DNA of 64,000 bases from Flavobacterium haoranii (GTDB taxonomy: Bacteria; Bacteroidota; Bacteroidia; Flavobacteriales; Flavobacteriaceae): contig QKBC01000013.1 in assembly GCA_003246205.1 (NCBI GenBank), positions 1-64,000 on the forward strand, in the 5' to 3' direction. Position numbers and translations under genes: made by a program. Under the pieces are notes generated by a model that saw only the letters and a program-made list of their open reading frames with translations, was not told the origin of the DNA and did no database searches. Position 1 is the stretch's first letter. Every line of letters starts with the position of its first letter. Positions 1-9,144 of the stretch are shown in pieces.

Positions 1-1
1 T

Positions 2-1354
2 TACGATAATACACTGACATATACTTTTAGTCCGTCAGGCCCAAGTGTAGGAGCAGGCGGAGTAATCAGCGGAATGACAGTAGGCACGAGTTATACGGTA
101 ACAGCGAGCAATGCAACGTGTACTTCTGTAGCTTCAGCGAGCTTAAGCAATGCAGCACAGTTGAGCGTACCAGTGCAACCGACGATCAGCAGTACGGCAG
201 CAAGTTGTAGTTCAGAAGAGATCAGCACGATCAGTAATTACGACAATACATTGACATATACTTTTAGTCCGTCAGGCCCAAGTGTAGGAGCAGGTGGAGT
301 AATCAGCGGAATGACGGTAGGCACGAGTTATACGGTAACAGCAAGTAATAGCAGTTGTAGTTCAATAGCTTCAGCGAGCTTTAGCAATGCAGCGATGTTG
401 GTAACCCCGGCCCAGCCGACGATCAGCAGTACGGCAGCAACCTGTAGTGCAGAGGGTAGCAGTACGATCAGCAATTACGATAATACACTGACATATACTT
501 TTAATCCGTCAGGCCCAAGTGTGGGAGCAGGCGGAGTAATCAGCGGAATGACAGTAGGCACGGGTTATACAGTAACAGCGAGCAATGCAACGTGTACTTC
601 GATAGCTTCAGCGAGCTTTAGCAATGCAGCACAGTTGAGCGTACCGGTGCAACCGACGATCAGCAGTACAGCAGCAAGTTGTAGTTCAGAAGAGATCAGC
701 ACGATCAGCAATTACGACAATACACTGACGTATACTTTTAATCCGTCAGGTCCAAGTGTAGGAGCAGGCGGAGTAATCAGCGGAATGACAGTAGGCACGA
801 GTTATACGGTAACGGCAAGTAATAGCAGTTGTAGTTCAATAGCTTCAGCGAGCTTTAGTAATGCAGCGATGTTGGTAACCCCGGCTCAGCCGACGATCAG
901 TAGTACGGCAGCAACCTGTAGTGTAGAGGGTAGCAGTACGATCAGTAATTACGATAATACATTGACGTATACTTTTAGTCCGTCAGGCCCAAGTGTAGGA
1001 GCAGGCGGAGTAATCAGCGGAATGACAGTAGGAACAGGTTATACGGTAACAGCCAGCAATGCAACGTGTACTTCGATAGCTTCAGCGAGCTTTAGCAATA
1101 CAGCACAGTTGAGCGTACCAACCCAGCCGACGATCGGTAGTACAGTAGCAAGTTGTAGTTCAGAAGAGATCAGCACGATCAGCAATTACGATAATACATT
1201 GACGTATACTTTTAGTCCGTCAGGCCCAAGTGTAGCAGGCGGAGTAATCAGCGGAATGACGGTAGGCACGGGTTATACGGTAACAGCGAGCAATGCAACG
1301 TGTACTTCGATAGCATCATCTTTATTCAGTAATGATGCAATGTTGGTAACTCCT
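2..1354 (+). repeat. Tandem 237-bp coding repeats with 474-bp higher-order alternation
   Basis: Units begin at 74, 311, 548, 785, 1022 and 1256, preceded by the end of another unit at 2-73. Five units are complete; the fifth is 234 bp because one Gly codon is missing in its SVGAGG stretch. Two kinds alternate: type A (SNATCTS ... AQLSVP ... SSEEIS) at 74, 548 and 1022, and type B (SNSSCSS ... AMLVTP ... EGSS) at 311 and 785. The unit at 1256 begins as type A, switches to the type B AMLVTP ending, and similarity stops near 1354. The copies are nearly identical at DNA level, including silent positions, which points to recent duplication or gene conversion. The array is visibly more GC-rich than the rest of the gene. 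Confidence 0.93.
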
Positions 1355-3535
1355 ATTTTAAATCAAATTAGTAATAATGGGCCTATATGTAATGGTGAAG
1401 ATGCTCAATTTTTAATTACAGGAACACCTAATGCCCAAGTTTATTATACCTATAATGGAACTCAATTTTCTATAAATTTAGATTCTTTTGGGGAAGCAAA
1501 TATTACAATGAATTCAGTGACTACTGATCAATTAATTGTAGTTGATGAAGTTAAAAATTCAAACAATTGTAGTTCATATCCTAATGTATCTTCAACTGTA
1601 TTTGTTAACCAACCTTTTACGGCATCAATTAGTTACCCTAATGTAGCATATTGTGAGGATTATGGGCTAGTAAATGTTAATTTTAGTGGTACGGGAGTAG
1701 ATGGAACTTACTCATCAACTCCAGTAGGATTATATATTAATTCTCAAACTGGAGAAATTAATACAACTTTAAGTAATGTCGGAGTTTATACAGTAAGTTA
1801 TGAAGTGCCAGGAAATGGGGCTTGTGAACCTTATTTTGTAACTACTCAGATGGAAATTAAGCCTTTGCCAATAGTTATGGCAAGTTATAATCCAATTTGT
1901 GACGGACAATTAATGGATATTGTTATCTCAAGTCCAAACACAAATATGAATGATTTGACTTATACTTGGACAGCAACAGTACTAAACATAGATGATACTA
2001 ATTTCAATTTAAGTGGAGATGAAACTAATCTTTTACAGATAGTTAATTTGGTAAATCAAAGTTTAGTTGGAGAAATCTTTTTATCTATTTTGCCGGAAGC
2101 AAATGGTTGTACAGGACCTGTTTATAATTTGCCAACGTCAATTAAGGTTAACCCTCGTCCTATAGCAAGTAATATTTCAGTTGATGTTCAAGAAACAACA
2201 GTTTGTTCCGGCAATAACATTGTGTTAGATGTTTTTGGGATACCTTCTGGTATGGAGTTTCAATGGACTGTAAATTTGAATGGAGTGACTACTACGGGCG
2301 CTACTTCTGGAATTACATCTCAAAATATCACATTGGAAGTTGAAACAATCAGCTCGAATAGTCCCGGAACAGTTCAATTTAATATAATACCTGTTTTAGG
2401 AAATTGTACAGGAGATCCTTTACCGCCAGTAATAATAAATGTAAATCCTAATCCTGTTAGAGTTTTAATGGCTAATAACGGAGCTTATGAAATATGTAGT
2501 GGAGATGTTATAGCTACTAGTGGGTTTCATATTTTATTGGAATCAAATTATGCACCGGGAACTATTGTACATTGGCAAGCGCAAGATATTTATAACGTTA
2601 CCGGGGCTGATTTAACAATAGAGTATCAAACAACTAATTATCCAGCTGATATTATGGATTTATTAGAAGTAATCGATACAAACGAGCAAGGTTATGTTAT
2701 CTATAAATTTTGGACAACTTTTGCAGATTGTAGAGGAGAAGATCAATATATCACATTTTATGTTAACCCACTTCCGGAACCGGAATTAGAAGATTCAGCA
2801 ATTTGTGTGGAACAAATTGGAGGTACTGTTTTTCAAACCACTATTTTAAATGCAGGAGATTTTAGCGGGGGTAATTATCAGTTCAGATGGTATAAAGTTG
2901 ATCCCGCCGGAGATATTTTAATTGCTGCAATTAATAATAATTCGACTATTGAAATTGATGAGCCAGGTGAATACTATGTCGTTGTAACTAATTTAACAAC
3001 AACATGTACAGGAGTTTCTAATACTGTTGTTGTTAGTGAAACAGTTCCTGCTACAGTAATTACAACTTCTGTGACAGATGCATTTTCAGATAATGCAACT
3101 GTGACTGTAAATATTTCCGGAGGAATAAATGGAGTGTACCTTTATCAATTAGACGAAGGATCTTTACAAGAAGATAATGTATTTATGAATGTGAGCCCTG
3201 GAGAACATATAGTGACAGTCGTGGATACTCAAGGATGTACGTTCTTACAAGAAACAGTAATGGTTATAGATTATCCGAAGTATTTTACACCTAATGGAGA
3301 CGGAATTAATGATACTTGGAATATTATTGGTTTAAATCAAGCTGATGCTAAATTATATATTTTTGATAGATACGGTAAATTGTTAAAACAATTAAGTACT
3401 CTAAATGACCATCATGGTTGGGATGGAACTTATAATGGTCATCAATTACCGTCAACAGATTATTGGTTTAGTTTACAATATGTAGAAAATGGTGTAGTTA
3501 AAGAATTTAAATCACATTTTTCACTGAAAAGATAA
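2..3535 (+). CDS. Giant surface repeat protein with T9SS type B sorting domain, 5' truncated
   Basis: The frame is already open at the window edge, so the N-terminus and signal peptide lie outside; 1177 residues are visible. The first ~450 are near-identical 79-residue modules with regularly spaced cysteines (ATCTS or SSCSS, then ASCSS or ATCS), which would suit a disulfide-stabilised Ig-like fold. Residues ~450-1080 are diverged Ig/PKD-like domains joined by VNP/VKP-type linkers. The last ~90 residues carry YFTPNGDGINDTW, FDRYGKLL and WDGTYNG, the signature of the gliding-motility-associated CHU_C domain, which serves as a type B signal for the type IX secretion system. Such proteins are exported to the cell surface; an adhesin or gliding/biofilm role is inferred. 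No PorP/SprF-like partner gene follows; a strong terminator does. Confidence 0.9.
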   Translation, partial: YDNTLTYTFSPSGPSVGAGGVISGMTVGTSYTVTASNATCTSVASASLSNAAQLSVPVQPTISSTAASCSSEEISTISNYDNTLTYTFSPSGPSVGAGGVISGMTVGTSYTVTASNSSCSSIASASFSNAAMLVTPAQPTISSTAATCSAEGSSTISNYDNTLTYTFNPSGPSVGAGGVISGMTVGTGYTVTASNATCTSIASASFSNAAQLSVPVQPTISSTAASCSSEEISTISNYDNTLTYTFNPSGPSVGAGGVISGMTVGTSYTVTASNSSCSSIASASFSNAAMLVTPAQPTISSTAATCSVEGSSTISNYDNTLTYTFSPSGPSVGAGGVISGMTVGTGYTVTASNATCTSIASASFSNTAQLSVPTQPTIGSTVASCSSEEISTISNYDNTLTYTFSPSGPSVAGGVISGMTVGTGYTVTASNATCTSIASSLFSNDAMLVTPILNQISNNGPICNGEDAQFLITGTPNAQVYYTYNGTQFSINLDSFGEANITMNSVTTDQLIVVDEVKNSNNCSSYPNVSSTVFVNQPFTASISYPNVAYCEDYGLVNVNFSGTGVDGTYSSTPVGLYINSQTGEINTTLSNVGVYTVSYEVPGNGACEPYFVTTQMEIKPLPIVMASYNPICDGQLMDIVISSPNTNMNDLTYTWTATVLNIDDTNFNLSGDETNLLQIVNLVNQSLVGEIFLSILPEANGCTGPVYNLPTSIKVNPRPIASNISVDVQETTVCSGNNIVLDVFGIPSGMEFQWTVNLNGVTTTGATSGITSQNITLEVETISSNSPGTVQFNIIPVLGNCTGDPLPPVIINVNPNPVRVLMANNGAYEICSGDVIATSGFHILLESNYAPGTIVHWQAQDIYNVTGADLTIEYQTTNYPADIMDLLEVIDTNEQGYVIYKFWTTFADCRGEDQYITFYVNPLPEPELEDSAICVEQIGGTVFQTTILNAGDFSGGNYQFRWYKVDPAGDILIAAINNNSTIEIDEPGEYYVVVTNLTTTCTGVSNTVVVSETVPATVITTSVTDAFSDNATVTVNISGGINGVYLYQLDEGSLQEDNVFMNVSPGEHIVTVVDTQGCTFLQETVMVIDYPKYFTPNGDGINDTWNIIGLNQADAKLYIFDRYGKLLKQLSTLNDHHGWDGTYNGHQLPSTDYWFSLQYVENGVVKEFKSHFSLKR

Positions 3536-3571
3536 TTGATAATTATTAATTATTATTTGTTATGGTTATGT

Positions 3572-3612
3572 AAAGAGTTGTTCTTATAAAGAACAACTCT
3601 TTCTTTTTTATT
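3572..3612 (+). terminator. Rho-independent terminator after the surface repeat protein
   Basis: A perfect 14-bp stem (3572-3585 with 3589-3602, containing GAGTTGTTCTT) with a 3-nt loop is followed by a T-rich run. It ends the transcript of the repeat protein and separates it from the metal efflux operon. Confidence 0.85.
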
Positions 3613-3673
3613 TTATTGATTAAAAGTCTGTTAAAATATAAGAATTTAAAAAAATAACTGTAATTTTGTCTTT

Positions 3674-4096
3674 ATGAATTATAAGAAACTCCATAAAGGT
3701 ATAGCTGTTGTAATGGTATTCGTGGTATTATTTTCCACGTTATCGTTTACAATAAGTAAGCACTATTGTGGAGATAAATTAGTAGATACAGCTATATTTC
3801 ATGAAGCAAAGACTTGTGGAATGAATAAATTGCAAGCTTCAACTAATTCAGAGTGTTCGATTACCAAAAAATCCTGTTGCTCAGATGAACATCTAGTTAT
3901 TAAGGGACAGGAAGAAATGAAGCTTTCTTCTTTTGATAAACTGAGCTTTGAACATCAATTATTCTTTACGACTTTTTGTTATACTTATTTTAATTTGTTC
4001 CAAGAGAATGATTTAAAAGAAAATAACTTTAAAGATTATGCACCTCCTTTAATTGTCAAGGATATTCATATACTTGATGAAGTATATTTAATTTGA
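3674..4096 (+). CDS. HYC_CC_PP family protein
   Basis: A 140-residue protein with an N-terminal hydrophobic segment (about residues 9-27), consistent with a signal peptide or anchor. It shows the three motifs that name this Bacteroidetes family: HYCG at 30-33, a SCC pair near 67, and APPL near the C-terminus. Members commonly sit just upstream of CzcA/CusA pumps, as here (87 bp before the pump gene). The conserved cysteines and histidine would fit periplasmic Cu/Ag handling, but no biochemical role is established that I can name. It is probably the first gene of the efflux operon. A TAATTTTG element lies only 5 bp before the ATG. Confidence 0.8.
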   Translation: MNYKKLHKGIAVVMVFVVLFSTLSFTISKHYCGDKLVDTAIFHEAKTCGMNKLQASTNSECSITKKSCCSDEHLVIKGQEEMKLSSFDKLSFEHQLFFTTFCYTYFNLFQENDLKENNFKDYAPPLIVKDIHILDEVYLI

Positions 4097-4182
4097 TTAT
4101 TTGACATAGGTTTTAATATCCGAAATAGACTAAGTTCTGTTTTGGACAAAACTTTTTTGTCAAATGATTAAATTAAATAATT

Positions 4183-7100
4183 ATGCTTAATAAAATCATT
4201 AAATTTTTAATTGAGAATAAATTAGTATCAGTTTTATTATTGCTATTGTTTATAGGATGGGGAATTATTAATGCTCCGTTTAATTGGGATACCAAAATTT
4301 TACCCAATTATCCAGTTCCTGTTGATGCGATACCGGATATAGGTGAAAATCAACAAATAGTATTTACAAAGTGGGATGGGCGTTCTCCTCAAGATATTGA
4401 AGACCAAATCACTTATCCGTTAACAACTTCATTGTTAGGGATTCCCGGTGTTAAGACCATTCGGAGTTCTTCCATGTTTGGTTTTTCCAGTATTTATATC
4501 ATTTTTGAAGAAAATGTAGAGTTTTATTGGAGCCGTTCCAGAATTTTAGAGAAATTAAATTCATTACCTAACGGATTGCTTCCTGACGGAGTTAGTCCTT
4601 CATTGGGACCGGATGCTACGGCTTTAGGGCAAATATTTTGGTATACATTAGAAGGAAGGGATGAAAACGGAAAAGTGACAGGTGGTTGGGACCTGAATGA
4701 GCTTCGCAGCATACAGGATTATTATGTGAAATATGCCCTTTCCTCTGCTAGCGGTGTTTCTGAAGTGGCATCGATAGGCGGATATGTTCAGGAATATCAG
4801 ATCGATATTGATCCTGAGCTGATGCGGCAATATAATATCAACCTTCAACAAATAGTAAAGGCTGTAAAAGAAAGCAATCAGGATATCGGAGCACAGACTA
4901 TAGAAATAAATCAGGTAGAATATTTGGTTAGGGGACTCGGTTATGTGAAATCATTGAAAGATATTGAAAATGCAGTAGTAACGTCAAAAGATTTCACTCC
5001 GGTAAAGATAAAAGATGTTGCCAAAGTATCATTAGGGGCAATGACCAGAAGAGGGATATTAGATAAAGAAGGCGCTGAAGTGGCAGGAGGTGTTGTAGTA
5101 GCAAGATACGGAGCCAATCCTCTGGAAGTCATTAATAATGTAAAAGAAAAGATTAAGGAAGTTAGTCCCGGTTTGCCTAGTAAAAAATTAAAGGACGGAA
5201 GAGTATCTCAATTGACAATAGTTCCTTTTTATGATCGAACAGAACTGATTCAAGAAACCTTAGGTACATTAAACGAAGCTTTAACTCTTGAAATCCTGAT
5301 TACAATCTTAGTAATTGTAGTGATGGTTCTTAATTTAAGAGCCTCAATTCTCATCTCAGGCTTGTTACCGGTTGCCGTTCTGATGGTCTTTATAGCTATG
5401 AAAGCATTCAATGTGGATGCTAACATAGTTGCTCTTTCCGGGATAGCCATTGCCATAGGAACTATGGTAGATGTAGGTGTGATCTTATCTGAAAATATCA
5501 TAAGGCATTTAGAAAGTGATTCCAAAAAGTTACCCATAAATACGGTTGTATACAATGCTACTTCAGAAGTTTCAGGAGCTATAGTGACAGCAGTAATGAC
5601 TACAGTTATAAGTTTTATTCCTGTTTTTACAATGATCGGAGCAGAAGGAAAACTTTTCAGACCATTAGCATTTACAAAGACATTTGCACTAATTGCTTCG
5701 ATAATTGTGGCCTTATTTATTATTCCGCCTTTTGCAGCATTTGTATTTAAAAGAAAGTCATTTACTAACAAAGTAACGGCACTGATTCATATAATATTTA
5801 TTCTTATTGGTATTGTAGGGCTATTCTATGGATATTGGCTAGGGGTTGTCCTGATTTTATTTAGGGCATTACACTTCTTGTCTACTAGAAATACAATTAT
5901 AAATAAGAACAGGAATAGTATAAACATTGTTATAGCATCAGGAACTATAATAGGTCTGTTGTCAGAATATTGGCGCCCTTTAGGTGTTGACAAAAGCTTG
6001 TTTGTTAATCTGTTATTTGTAAGTATTATATGTTTAGGGTTATTAGGTATTTTTTCTCTTTTTCAAAAGTATTATACACACATTTTAAAATGGGCATTGC
6101 ATCATAAATTACTTTTTTTAACGATTCCTACTACTGTGTTTATTTGTGGAATGTTAATTTTTAAAAATACCGGAAAAGAATTTATGCCATCCTTGAACGA
6201 AGGAGCATTCTTATTGATGCCAACTTCAATGCCGCATTCCGGAGTAGAAGAAAATAAACATGTCTTACAACAGTTGGATATGGCTGTGGCCAATATTCCG
6301 GAGATAGAAACCGTTGTCGGAAAATCAGGAAGAGTGGAATCGGCATTGGATCCTGCTCCCTTATCGATGTATGAAAATATTATTTTGTATAAACCGGAAT
6401 ACGCATTAAACAAAAAGGGAAAGCGTCAACGCTATAAAATAAACGATAAAGGAGCTTTTGTACTGAAGAACGGAAAAACAGTTTTTAATCCCAATAATGT
6501 CAAGAATGATTCAATAGATGAAAGATTCTATAAAGTTACAAAGAATGATTTAATTGAAGATAATAGAGGAGAGCTGTTCAGAAACTGGAGACCTTTTATA
6601 AAAACGGAAAACGATATATGGAATGAGATTGTAAAAGTGACCAAGTTACCTGGAATTACGTCAGCACCTAAGTTGCAACCTATAGAGACAAGGCTGGTAA
6701 TGTTACAAACTGGTATGCGTGCCCCCATGGGAATCAAAGTAAAAGGACAGAACCTGAAACAAATTGAAGATTTCGGAATACAGTTAGAAGAAATCCTGAA
6801 AAATGTAGAAGGCGTAAAAAGAGAAGCCGTATTTGCAGACAGAATTGTAGGTAAACCTTATATGTTGATTGATATTGATAGAGAAAAAATAGCCAATTAC
6901 GGCATATCAATTCAAAAAGTACAAGATGTTTTGAAAGTAGCTGTGGGCGGTATGCCGCTTACCCAAACTGTAGAAGGAAGGGAACGGTACGGAATACGGG
7001 TTCGTTATCCAAGAGAATTGCGTTCAGACCCTACAGATCTGGAGAATATCTATATTCCGACAGAAAACGGTAAGCCAGTGCCTTTAAGCACTCTGGCTAC

Positions 7101-7923
7101 AATTCGTTATGAACAAGGACCACAGGTAATAAAGAGTGAAGATACCTTTTTGATAGGGTATGTGTTATTTGATAAATTACCCGATTTTGCAGAAGTCAAC
7201 GTTGTCGAGAAAGCTCAAAGTGTAATTAATCAAAAAATAGAGAGTGGCGAACTGATTGTACCGAAAGGGATTTCATATCAATTTACAGGAACATACGAAA
7301 ATCAGATAAGAGCCGAAAAAACCTTGTCTTTAGTTGTTCCTTTAGCATTGATTATAATATTTCTAATTCTTTATTTTCAATTTCGTTCGGTAACAACATC
7401 ATTTATGGTATTTACCGGTATAGCTGTTGCTTTTGCAGGAGGGTTTATTATGATGTGGTTGTATGGACAGGAATGGTTTCTGAATTTCAGTCTATTCGGA
7501 GAAAATTTACGAGATCTGTTTCAGATGCATACCATCAACCTGAGTGTTGCTGTTTGGGTCGGATTTATAGCACTTTTCGGAATTGCTACGGATGACGGAG
7601 TAGTCATGGCAACTTATTTGAATCAGTTTTTTTCTAAAGAAAAGCCAAAAACCGTTGAAGACATTCGAACAGCTGTTGTACATGCCGGAAATAAAAGAAT
7701 CAGAGCTTGTTTAATGACTACGGCAACTACAATCTTGGCACTTTTACCAGTATTGACCTCAACAGGCCGAGGAAGTGATATTATGATTCCTATGGCAATT
7801 CCGAGTTTCGGAGGAATGATTATAGATATCACGTCCTATTTTATAGTTCCGGTATTGTATAGTTGGAGAGAAGAATTAGTATTAAAAAGAAAATCGGAAA
7901 GCTATGAAAATGCAAATCTTTAA
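4183..7923 (+). CDS. CusA/CzcA-family heavy-metal RND efflux pump
   Basis: A 1246-residue inner-membrane RND transporter. Visible features: TM1 at ~14-30, the porter-domain signature IRSSSMFGFSSIYIIF, a central TM block with GTMVDVGVILSEN holding Asp430 (equivalent to the proton-relay Asp of CusA), and a C-terminal block with ATDDGVVMATYL. Met679, Met729 and Met840 align by context (MPTSMPHSG, APLSMYEN, RLVMLQTGM) with the Met573/623/672 metal cluster I recall for E. coli CusA; the first two even keep the same 50-residue spacing. That favours Cu(I)/Ag(I) over Zn/Co/Cd. The protein is ~200 residues longer than E. coli CusA, with extra membrane segments at ~530-640 and a ~62-residue insertion between Met729 and Met840. 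The gene overlaps the next by 20 bp. Confidence 0.92.
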   Translation: MLNKIIKFLIENKLVSVLLLLLFIGWGIINAPFNWDTKILPNYPVPVDAIPDIGENQQIVFTKWDGRSPQDIEDQITYPLTTSLLGIPGVKTIRSSSMFGFSSIYIIFEENVEFYWSRSRILEKLNSLPNGLLPDGVSPSLGPDATALGQIFWYTLEGRDENGKVTGGWDLNELRSIQDYYVKYALSSASGVSEVASIGGYVQEYQIDIDPELMRQYNINLQQIVKAVKESNQDIGAQTIEINQVEYLVRGLGYVKSLKDIENAVVTSKDFTPVKIKDVAKVSLGAMTRRGILDKEGAEVAGGVVVARYGANPLEVINNVKEKIKEVSPGLPSKKLKDGRVSQLTIVPFYDRTELIQETLGTLNEALTLEILITILVIVVMVLNLRASILISGLLPVAVLMVFIAMKAFNVDANIVALSGIAIAIGTMVDVGVILSENIIRHLESDSKKLPINTVVYNATSEVSGAIVTAVMTTVISFIPVFTMIGAEGKLFRPLAFTKTFALIASIIVALFIIPPFAAFVFKRKSFTNKVTALIHIIFILIGIVGLFYGYWLGVVLILFRALHFLSTRNTIINKNRNSINIVIASGTIIGLLSEYWRPLGVDKSLFVNLLFVSIICLGLLGIFSLFQKYYTHILKWALHHKLLFLTIPTTVFICGMLIFKNTGKEFMPSLNEGAFLLMPTSMPHSGVEENKHVLQQLDMAVANIPEIETVVGKSGRVESALDPAPLSMYENIILYKPEYALNKKGKRQRYKINDKGAFVLKNGKTVFNPNNVKNDSIDERFYKVTKNDLIEDNRGELFRNWRPFIKTENDIWNEIVKVTKLPGITSAPKLQPIETRLVMLQTGMRAPMGIKVKGQNLKQIEDFGIQLEEILKNVEGVKREAVFADRIVGKPYMLIDIDREKIANYGISIQKVQDVLKVAVGGMPLTQTVEGRERYGIRVRYPRELRSDPTDLENIYIPTENGKPVPLSTLATIRYEQGPQVIKSEDTFLIGYVLFDKLPDFAEVNVVEKAQSVINQKIESGELIVPKGISYQFTGTYENQIRAEKTLSLVVPLALIIIFLILYFQFRSVTTSFMVFTGIAVAFAGGFIMMWLYGQEWFLNFSLFGENLRDLFQMHTINLSVAVWVGFIALFGIATDDGVVMATYLNQFFSKEKPKTVEDIRTAVVHAGNKRIRACLMTTATTILALLPVLTSTGRGSDIMIPMAIPSFGGMIIDITSYFIVPVLYSWREELVLKRKSESYENANL

Positions 7924-9133
7924 ATTAAATGTAGTTGGGCTATTAATTATTTTTTCGATTCAGACTAAAGCTCAGGATCTTAATACTATTCTGGATGAAG
8001 CCTTACGTAATAATCCGGAAGTACAAGAAATAGAATCGCAATACAAAATTACTAAAGAGAAAGAGAATGAAGTAAATGTATTGCCCAATACAGAATTAGG
8101 TATAGGAGTGTTTGTCATTACACCTGAAACAAGAACCGGAGCCCAAACATTTAAAGTTTCGGCTCGTCAAATGATTCCTTGGTTCGGAACAATAACAGCT
8201 AGAGAGAATTATGCTACATCACTATCAGAAGCTAAATATCAGGATTTAGTGGTTATTAAGAGAAAATTAATCAGTACGGTTTCCCAGTCTTATTACAAAC
8301 TATATGAGATTAAAGCAAAAATTGACGTATTGGGAGAAAATATAACGCTTTTAAAAACATACGAAAAATTAGCGTTGACTTCGGTTGAAGTCGGAAAAGC
8401 TTCTTTAGTAGATGTCCTGAAATTACAGATAAGGCAAAATGAGTTGGCACAATTGCAAAGTGTATTGAAAGAGCAATTTAACGCGGAACAAACAGTATTG
8501 AACAAACTTCTCAACAGAGATTCTGAAATACCGGTTGACTTAATTACCGATTTGAAAATTCCGAATGAGAAAGAGCAAGTATCATTTGAGAACTTGGAGA
8601 TTCACCCGGAACTTGTTAAGTATGATAAATTATTTAATTCGGTTGAAAGGTCTGAATTGTTAAATCAAAAAGAAAAGAAACCGATGATAGGCTTTGGTCT
8701 TGATTATATCAATGTCGAAAAAAGACCGGATATGGATTTCAGCGATAACGGTAAAGATGCTCTGATGCCAATGGTAACTTTTTCGATTCCGGTTTTTAAT
8801 AAAAAATATAAATCTGTCAGCAAGCAAAATGAGTTAAAACAAGAGGAAATAAAAGCACAAAAACAAAACAGGCTTAACTTTTTGGAAACAAGTTTGCAAA
8901 AAGCAATTTCTAATAGAAATGCTACAAGAATAAGCCATGATACTCAAGTCAAAAATTTGGAGCAGGCAAAAAGTGCAGAACAAATTTTAATCAAAAGCTA
9001 CGAAACAGGTACGATTGATTTTAATGATGTACTTGATATTCAAGAACTGGAATTGAAATTTCAAATCAATAAGATTACTTCAGTGGTTGATTATTACATA
9101 CAAAGTACCATAATTAATTATTTAATTAAATAA
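7904..9133 (+). CDS. TolC-family outer membrane channel of the metal efflux system
   Basis: A 409-residue outer-membrane efflux protein with a cleavable signal peptide (about 1-24, ending TKAQ). It starts with the typical LNTILDEALRNNPEVQE helix and has long amphipathic helices arranged as two repeats, the OEP (TolC/CusC) pattern. An internal ATG two codons downstream is an equally good start. The gene overlaps the RND pump gene by 20 bp and is followed 11 bp later by the adaptor, so the three parts of the tripartite pump are co-transcribed. Role: the outer-membrane duct that receives metal ions from the RND pump. Confidence 0.9.
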   Translation: MKMQIFKLNVVGLLIIFSIQTKAQDLNTILDEALRNNPEVQEIESQYKITKEKENEVNVLPNTELGIGVFVITPETRTGAQTFKVSARQMIPWFGTITARENYATSLSEAKYQDLVVIKRKLISTVSQSYYKLYEIKAKIDVLGENITLLKTYEKLALTSVEVGKASLVDVLKLQIRQNELAQLQSVLKEQFNAEQTVLNKLLNRDSEIPVDLITDLKIPNEKEQVSFENLEIHPELVKYDKLFNSVERSELLNQKEKKPMIGFGLDYINVEKRPDMDFSDNGKDALMPMVTFSIPVFNKKYKSVSKQNELKQEEIKAQKQNRLNFLETSLQKAISNRNATRISHDTQVKNLEQAKSAEQILIKSYETGTIDFNDVLDIQELELKFQINKITSVVDYYIQSTIINYLIK

Positions 9134-9144
9134 AGGGAAAAAAG

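Noticed and set aside
2..1354. CRISPR-like or satellite array
   Set aside because: The 237-bp units are in one open frame and encode regular 79-residue modules; there are no spacers.
3661..3668. TAATTTTG as the promoter of the metal efflux operon
   Set aside because: It matches TAnnTTTG, but lies only 5 bp before the ATG and has no TTG at the right distance; a leaderless mRNA is possible but not supported enough. The same holds for TAAATTTG at 56418-56425.
5250..5771. 173-codon antisense open frame inside the RND pump gene
   Set aside because: It mirrors the pump's hydrophobic codons, has no family features, and the opposite strand is clearly coding.
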